Origin: Herminiimonas contaminans
GTDB taxonomy: Bacteria > Pseudomonadota > Gammaproteobacteria > Burkholderiales > Burkholderiaceae_D
Assembly (NCBI RefSeq): GCF_015645465.1
Contig: NZ_JADOEL010000001.1
Span: 372,001 to 436,000, forward strand
DNA: 64,000 nucleotides
Direction of reading: 5' to 3'
The translations under genes and the position numbers were made by a program. The notes below the pieces were generated by a model. The model had not been told where the DNA came from, did not search any database, and saw only the letters and a program-made list of their open reading frames with translations. This document shows positions 59,956 through 64,000 of this stretch, one piece after another. Every line of letters begins with the position of its first letter. Position 1 is the stretch's first letter.

Positions 59956-60384
59956 TCAGAAAGAAAAATCGTTGAGTACATCCGGCATGCCGTTGGCTAC
60001 GGCCGCCGCTTCGCTTTCCGCCAGTTTCGCCGCATCCCAAATCTCGAAATGGCTACCCATACCGAGCAACATCACGTCACGCGTCATACCTACCGCCGAA
60101 CGCAATTCAGGCGCGATCAGGATGCGACCAGCGCCATCCATCTCTACGTCAGAAGCATTACCGAGGAAAATTCGTTGCCACGCGCGCGCAGACATAGGCC
60201 ATGCAGCGATTTGTTCGCGATGGGTTTCCCATACCGGGCGCGGGAAGAACAGCAGGCAGCCGTGCGGATGTTTGGTCAGGGTGACACGACCCTCACACTG
60301 CAAAAGCAGTGCGTCACGATGCCGCGACGGAATAGTCATCCGGCCTTTGGCATCGAGATTGAGAGAGGACGCGCCTTGAAACAC
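59956..60384 (-). CDS. mraZ: Transcriptional regulator MraZ
   Basis: 142 residues with two SpoVT/AbrB-like domains in tandem (DxxR motifs; [24 protein letters not shown] at the N-terminus). It forms a ring and binds a direct-repeat operator upstream of its own operon in E. coli and other bacteria, repressing dcw expression. It is the first gene of the dcw cluster here. A matching repeat array is present at 60458-60492. Confidence 0.96.
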   Translation of the reverse strand: MFQGASSLNLDAKGRMTIPSRHRDALLLQCEGRVTLTKHPHGCLLFFPRPVWETHREQIAAWPMSARAWQRIFLGNASDVEMDGAGRILIAPELRSAVGMTRDVMLLGMGSHFEIWDAAKLAESEAAAVANGMPDVLNDFSF

Positions 60385-60457
60385 CCTGAAATCCTTTTTT
60401 TGTACGTTTTACATGCTGAATCGGGTGGATTCCGTGTTTATTTTTTACGTTTCAAAT

Positions 60458-60492
60458 ACCCACAAATAAACACTTTTTCACACTGTCGCCCA
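60458..60492 (-). promoter_or_regulatory. Candidate MraZ operator (10-bp-periodic TG repeats)
   Basis: On the minus strand four pentamers follow each other at exact 10-bp steps: TGGGC, TGTGA, TGTTT, TGGGT, each separated by five bases. The outer two fit the TGGGN unit known for MraZ; the inner two are degenerate. The array starts at the -10 element of the promoter below and covers the likely start of transcription. Confidence 0.6.
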
Positions 60493-60520
60493 CTTTAGAG
60501 GATGCACCATTACCGGTCAA
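60492..60520 (-). promoter_or_regulatory. Sigma-70-like promoter of mraZ/dcw
   Basis: On the minus strand TTGACC (60520-60515), a 17-bp spacer and TAAAGT (60497-60492): five and four of six consensus matches. The start of transcription would be near 60485, about 100 bp before mraZ. Confidence 0.65.
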
Positions 60521-60652
60521 GCGATATTCAGGGGTAAAAACAAGAATTTTTTCAATGAAGTCAAGGACTTAGCGCATTACGTTGACGCAACATGTAAATG
60601 AAATACCTCTAAGAATTAAGCACTTATGATTGATAGTGAAAGTGGCACTTCA

Positions 60653-60672
60653 GATAAACACATGTGTTTATC
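60653..60672. repeat. 20-bp perfect palindrome upstream of mraZ
   Basis: GATAAACACATGTGTTTATC is completely self-complementary. It lies about 135 bp upstream of the mraZ -35 element and 245 bp past the DUF4124 stop. Its perfect symmetry fits a dimeric regulator site. I do not recognise the cognate protein. Confidence 0.65.
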
Positions 60673-60740
60673 CAGGAAAACGCAGTGCACGATGGGGAAA
60701 TTTCTGTAGGATTTTGGTGCGTCTTGTCGTCAAGATCGCG

Positions 60741-60764
60741 GAAAAATCGGCTTAATGCCGATTT
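60741..60764 (-). terminator. Probable terminator after the DUF4124 gene
   Basis: On the minus strand AAATCGGC (60764-60757) pairs with GCCGATTT (60751-60744) across ATTAA and continues into TTCC. It is about 150 bp past the DUF4124 stop, with a short T-run. Confidence 0.5.
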
Positions 60765-60915
60765 CTTGGCTGATATCGAAAATTTCGCTGCGGACCACAG
60801 CATTTGATATCAAAAGAATATGATGCAACGCAAAAACAAGGTTGTTTTATTGCCTAATTTGCACTATTTAAACAGGCCAATTTAACAATTCGCCACCGTC
60901 CTGCCAAACCGGATT

Positions 60916-61419
60916 TTACTGTCCGATATATTGCGGCGGCGAACCACATTGGGCCGACGGATCAGGTACTGGTTTACAGTACAGGAAAGCTTCCTCCCGC
61001 ACTGCTGCACCACGTCGACGCGGACGACCATCGCGGCCACGTATGATGAATGGAGCAAAGCACTCCTGGCTTTCACGATACTCGCGTTGCATGCGTTCGC
61101 AATCGAGCTGCTTCTGCGTCAGGCTGTCACGCGCCCCCATCACCGCTCCTGCCGGTTGCGGCGGCGCTGGCCGCTCTTCATTCGCACGTTCCACCATCGC
61201 TTTTTCACGCGCTGCACGTACCGCCGCATCCTGGCGCTGCGCATCAGTCAGTTCGGAAGGATTGGTATCGACCCTGGTCGCCGCATTCCGGTAACGCTCA
61301 GGCACCTGGTCCGAAAACTGGGTACGCCCTTTTTCATCTACCCAGCGATAGATTTCATCTGCATGCACGGCCGACGCCATGCAGCAGCAAGCGATAAAAG
61401 TAAGGAAGGTGTGTGCCAT
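60916..61419 (-). CDS. DUF4124-domain exported protein
   Basis: 167 residues. A signal peptide (about 1-20, ending SAVHA) is followed by the DUF4124 domain EIYRWVDEKGRTQFSDQVP. Then comes a charged helical stretch (about 60-110; RAAREKAMVERANEE) and a Cys/Pro/Arg-rich C-terminal part with four cysteines. It should be periplasmic. The domain is common in proteobacterial envelope proteins and has no agreed function. Confidence 0.85.
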   Translation of the reverse strand: MAHTFLTFIACCCMASAVHADEIYRWVDEKGRTQFSDQVPERYRNAATRVDTNPSELTDAQRQDAAVRAAREKAMVERANEERPAPPQPAGAVMGARDSLTQKQLDCERMQREYRESQECFAPFIIRGRDGRPRRRGAAVREEAFLYCKPVPDPSAQCGSPPQYIGQ

Positions 61420-61488
61420 GAGTCGCCTTGTATACGCGGACAGGTAATAGCTTTATAGCATGCCTGTAACGCGCATGCCCACGTCATC

Positions 61489-61641
61489 TCAGCGGAAGAA
61501 GTGACCGGTGCCGAACAAGCCGATGAGACCGATCACGATCAGGTACAAGGCCACGATGAAATTCAGCAAACGCGGCATCAGCAAAATCAGGATACCGGAG
61601 ATCAGGGCGAGCAGTGGTGCGAGGGTAATATGCAGATTCAA
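61489..61641 (-). CDS. DUF3096-type small membrane protein
   Basis: 50 residues from a TTG start at 61641 with GGAG six bases upstream. It is almost entirely hydrophobic: LAPLLALISGILILLMPRLLN forms one helix ending in the conserved MPR turn, and FIVALYLIVIGLIGLF a second. The sequence matches the DUF3096 pattern (a two-helix hairpin). Function is unknown. It is the only gene between the DUF4124 and fasciclin genes on this strand. Confidence 0.8.
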   Translation of the reverse strand: MNLHITLAPLLALISGILILLMPRLLNFIVALYLIVIGLIGLFGTGHFFR

Positions 61642-61741
61642 GGCAGACTCCTATATGTAAACCGTCAAGGCAAATTCTTGCGGCAGAAGCTTACCCTATC
61701 CGCATCGCTCGTTCGCTTGCACAGCGCACCATGTCGCAAAT

Positions 61742-61773
61742 AAAAAAGCGCGCAATCGGTAACGATCGCGCGC
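61742..61773 (-). terminator. Intrinsic terminator of the fasciclin-domain gene
   Basis: On the minus strand the arm at 61773-61763 pairs with 61758-61748 (11 bp, one mismatch, loop TTAC) and is followed by a run of six T residues (61747-61742). It is about 35 bp after the stop codon. Confidence 0.85.
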
Positions 61774-61808
61774 CAAGCAACACCCTCAGGCATCGCATCA
61801 GGATTTAT

Positions 61809-62363
61809 TTATTTCGGCAGCAGAACCGTATCGATCACGTTGATCACACCGTTAGATTGATACACATCATAGGTACTGATACTGGCCGTATTACCGCTGT
61901 CATCCTTCACATTGATATTGTGTTTGCCATTCATGACAAAGGTCAGTTTTGCACCATTGGCGCTTGCCAGTTGTGCGCTGCCTTTGTTTTTCTTGATGGC
62001 TTTTTCGAGAGCAGCAAAGTCATATTTGCCGGGTACCACGTGATAGGTCAGGATTTTTGTCAGGGTTGCCTTGTTTTCCGGCTTGACCAGATTCTCTACC
62101 GTACCGGCGGGTAATTTGCCGAACGCAGCATTGGTTGGCGCGAATACAGTGAACGGGCCTTTCCCTTTCAGGGTATCAACCAGGCCCGCTGCTTTCACGG
62201 CAGCGACCAAGGTAGTGTGATCGGCTGAATTCACTGCGTTATCAACAATATCCTTGCTGGGCAGCATGCTTTGCCCACCGACCATGACGGCATCGGCAGC
62301 ATAAACGAATGAAACTGAAGCGAGTGAGGCGGACAGCAGCAAGGCATAAGAAAGTTTGCGCAT
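61809..62363 (-). CDS. Exported fasciclin (FAS1)-domain protein
   Basis: 184 residues from the ATG at 62363, which follows AAGGAAACG; the in-frame extension to 62543 runs into the rnpB terminator. A signal peptide (1-23, ending FVYAADA) precedes one FAS1 domain. Its H1 and H2 motifs are visible as GPFTVFAPTNAAFGKLPAGTVENL and YHVVPG, ending GVINVIDTVLLPK. Bacterial FAS1 proteins are secreted or periplasmic and linked to adhesion or surface contacts. The specific role here is unknown. Its upstream region abuts the rnpB terminator. Confidence 0.93.
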   Translation of the reverse strand: MRKLSYALLLSASLASVSFVYAADAVMVGGQSMLPSKDIVDNAVNSADHTTLVAAVKAAGLVDTLKGKGPFTVFAPTNAAFGKLPAGTVENLVKPENKATLTKILTYHVVPGKYDFAALEKAIKKNKGSAQLASANGAKLTFVMNGKHNINVKDDSGNTASISTYDVYQSNGVINVIDTVLLPK

Positions 62364-62504
62364 GATCGTTTCCTTCCGGAATGTGCAGGATTGCGTAGTG
62401 ATATACGGCGTCCCGACACGGACAGATTCAACTATGTGCGTATGTATTTGCCTGCATATATACCTGCAGCAACTTAACTGGCTGCATGGCCATACCGATG
62501 GCGC

Positions 62505-62539
62505 AAAAAAAAACGGTGCGACTTTCATCGCACCGTTTT
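62505..62539 (-). terminator. Intrinsic terminator of rnpB
   Basis: On the minus strand TCGCACCGTTTT is mirrored by AAAACGGTGCGA (stem about 62539-62528 with 62521-62511, loop ATGAAAG). The stem runs into a T-run to 62505. It begins a few bases past the RNase P RNA 3' end. Confidence 0.88.
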
Positions 62540-62545
62540 GCATAG

Positions 62546-62869
62546 AAGTTGAAGCAAGCCGATAGGCCGGATTCTGTTACGACGCATGGGCAAGCCCATG
62601 CGTTATGACAACCATTCCTCTAGGCCGTGAATTACTCCACGGCTCAAGCTTCCTACCCGCACGCTCCGCGAGCAACGTCAACGCGTGCCTATTTGGAATT
62701 GCTCCGAGTGGAGGTTACCGCGTTTCACCGTAACTTAATACGCTCGTCTCTGTGGCCCTATTCCTCGCCTCACGGCGGACGGCCGTTAACCGTCACCCTG
62801 CTCTATGGAGTCCGGACCTTCCTCCCGCCATCACCGAAATGACAGCCAGCGGTTGTCTTGGCTTACTTC
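62546..62869 (-). ncRNA. rnpB: RNase P RNA (type A)
   Basis: About 324 nt. The 5' end GAAGTAAGCC (62869-62860) pairs with GGCTTGCTTC near the 3' end (62560-62551) to form helix P1 with one G-U wobble. Conserved core sequences follow: GGAGGAAGGTCCGGACTCC with ATAGAGCAGGGT (region CR-I, around 62800-62825), and AGAATCCGGCCTATCGGCTT at the 3' side (CR-V). It is the catalytic RNA that matures tRNA 5' ends with RnpA. A -10-like TACAAT lies seven bases upstream and a terminator follows directly. Ends are set by P1 pairing and may be off by a few bases. Confidence 0.95.
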
Positions 62870-62876
62870 AGGCGAC

Positions 62877-62882
62877 ATTGTA
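62877..62882 (-). promoter_or_regulatory. -10 element of rnpB
   Basis: TACAAT on the minus strand, five of six matches, ending seven bases before the predicted 5' end of RNase P RNA. No clear -35 match is seen at a 16-18 bp spacing. Confidence 0.5.
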
Positions 62883-62985
62883 GTCCAGCAAGCGTCGGCA
62901 AGCGCGAATAATGTTTTATCATGCACTTGCGCGATAGAAATTTATCCTGATTTCACCCATCCCCCTGCACGCAGAGATTCATTAC

Positions 62986-64000
62986 ATGAAATTGTACGAA
63001 ACGCTCGCCGCCGAACTCGCGCAATCCATACAGGATGGCGTCTTGCGCATGGGTGATCGTCTGCCTTCAGTACGCCAGGCCAGCACCAGTCGCGCGGTCA
63101 GCCCATCCACCGTCTTCCAGGCTTACTACCTGCTGGAAGCACGCGGCCTGATAAGGGCGCGCGAACGCTCCGGTTACTACGTAGCCGGTGCCGCGCAGAA
63201 ATTACCGCCGGAACCGGAACAGGCCTCGCAGCCAGACGAAGCGTCATCGCCTGTCGACATCAGTGAACGCGTGTTTGAAGTCCTGGAATCCGCGAAGATG
63301 CGCGACCTGGTGCCGTTCGGTTCCGCCTTCCCCAGCCCTTTGCTATTCCCTATGGCCAGGCTGGCGCGGGCAATGGCATCCAGCGTGCAGCAACTCGATC
63401 CGTGGAGCGCCGTCGATGACCTGACACCGGGCAATCCGCAATTGCGTCGTCAGATCGCCTTGCGCTATCTGGCCGACGGCCTGCATATACATAGCGATGA
63501 AATCGTCATCACCAACGGTGCGCTGGACGCACTCAATCTGTGCCTGGGTGCAGTGACACGTCCCGGTGATGCGGTACTGGTCGAATCGCCGACCTTCTAC
63601 GCAGCACTGCAAGCACTGGAACGTAACAGCTTGCACGCGATAGAAGTACCTACCCATCCGCGCGAAGGCATAGACCTCGCAGCGCTGGCGCGCGCCATCG
63701 AGCGACACCAGCCAAAAGCATGCTGGCTGATGAGCACCTTCCAGAACCCGCTCGGCAGCCTGATGCCGGATGAAAAAAAACGCGACCTCGTCAAGTTGCT
63801 GACACAACATGAAATCCCGCTGATCGAAGACGATGTCTACGGCGAACTCTACTTCGGCGACAAACGACCGATGCCGGCCAAGGCCTATGACAGCAAAGGC
63901 CTGGTCATGCATTGCTCGTCTTTCTCCAAATGCCTGGCTCCCGGCTATCGTGTCGGCTGGGCTGCACCCGGCCGTTTTACTCGTGCCGTGGCGCGCCACA
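62986..64000 (+). CDS. MocR-type transcriptional regulator (GntR winged helix plus aminotransferase), partial
   Basis: 338 codons from the ATG at 62986; the frame is open to the window end, so the C-terminus is missing. Residues 1-70 form a GntR winged helix-turn-helix (GDRLPSVRQASTSRAVSPSTVFQAYYLLEARGLI). After a linker, a fold-type I PLP-dependent aminotransferase domain begins near residue 105. The Schiff-base lysine lies in SSFSKCLAPGYRVGW (about residue 312), with the PLP phosphate contacts around TNGALDALNLCL. MocR regulators often control PLP, GABA or amino acid genes. The target here is unknown because the downstream side is not visible. It is divergent from rnpB. Confidence 0.92.
   Translation, partial: MKLYETLAAELAQSIQDGVLRMGDRLPSVRQASTSRAVSPSTVFQAYYLLEARGLIRARERSGYYVAGAAQKLPPEPEQASQPDEASSPVDISERVFEVLESAKMRDLVPFGSAFPSPLLFPMARLARAMASSVQQLDPWSAVDDLTPGNPQLRRQIALRYLADGLHIHSDEIVITNGALDALNLCLGAVTRPGDAVLVESPTFYAALQALERNSLHAIEVPTHPREGIDLAALARAIERHQPKACWLMSTFQNPLGSLMPDEKKRDLVKLLTQHEIPLIEDDVYGELYFGDKRPMPAKAYDSKGLVMHCSSFSKCLAPGYRVGWAAPGRFTRAVARH

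Larger units (their letters stand above)
60385..60915. other. Upstream region of the dcw cluster
   Basis: 531 bp between the DUF4124 gene and mraZ, AT-rich compared with its surroundings and with no supported coding frame. It contains the mraZ promoter and operator (60458-60520), a 20-bp perfect palindrome (60653-60672) and a terminator-like hairpin (60741-60764). Confidence 0.7.

Noticed and set aside
62627-62842. A 71-residue plus-strand open frame
   Set aside because: It runs antisense through the RNase P RNA gene.

Overview
This window is a stretch of ordinary, gene-dense chromosome from a betaproteobacterium of the order Burkholderiales. Gene content and order, and the Ala/Lys-rich H1-like and SWIB proteins, best fit the family Oxalobacteraceae (Herminiimonas/Janthinobacterium-like). 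That family placement is inference from protein character and synteny; no database search was possible. Base composition looks moderately GC-rich by eye and even along the window. I see no insertion sequence, prophage, integrase, toxin-antitoxin pair, restriction system, CRISPR array or tRNA gene.

Layout. 1-6.4 kb (+): a membrane-anchored thioredoxin-like protein, aroQ, accB-accC (acetyl-CoA carboxylase), prmA, a DUF3426 zinc-ribbon membrane protein and a PfkB-type sugar/nucleoside kinase. 6.4-12.8 kb (-): a YggT-family membrane protein, a low-complexity histone H1-like protein, and nrdA-nrdB (class Ia ribonucleotide reductase) behind a long leader with a candidate NrdR-controlled promoter. 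12.8-17.6 kb (-): ccsA-like gene, a small zinc-ribbon protein, pilS-pilR (two-component control of type IV pili) and ampD. 18.0-20.2 kb (+): ffh and a SWIB-domain protein with an H1-like tail. 20.2-24.1 kb: a lytic transglycosylase and proS (-), then rppH and a CNP1-like exported protein (+). 24.1-27.1 kb (-): rplU-rpmA-obgE-proB. 27.4-34.2 kb (+): ispB, pilB-pilC-pilD, coaE, zapD, yacG. 34.2-41.0 kb (-): a MutT-type Nudix hydrolase, a DUF815 ATPase, argJ, secA and an M23 peptidase, with a DUF721 (DciA-like) gene (+) beyond them.

41.6-60.4 kb (-) is the complete division and cell-wall (dcw) cluster, mraZ-rsmH-ftsL-ftsI-murE-murF-mraY-murD-ftsW-murG-murC-ddl-ftsQ-ftsA-ftsZ, followed by a peroxiredoxin and lpxC. 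From rsmH to murC neighbouring genes overlap or nearly touch, so they are probably cotranscribed and translationally coupled. A sigma-70-like promoter and a 10-bp-periodic TG-repeat array upstream of mraZ look like the MraZ autoregulatory site. 60.9-64 kb: a DUF4124 protein, a 50-residue DUF3096 membrane peptide, a fasciclin-domain exported protein and the RNase P RNA gene rnpB (all -), then a MocR-type GntR/aminotransferase regulator (+) cut off by the window end.

The genes mainly serve envelope growth, division, DNA precursor supply, translation and pilus assembly. I found no convincing new multi-gene system. The points most worth a second look are regulatory DNA (NrdR and MraZ sites, several long perfect palindromes or hairpins), the two eukaryote-like chromatin proteins, and a possible small ORF after nrdB.
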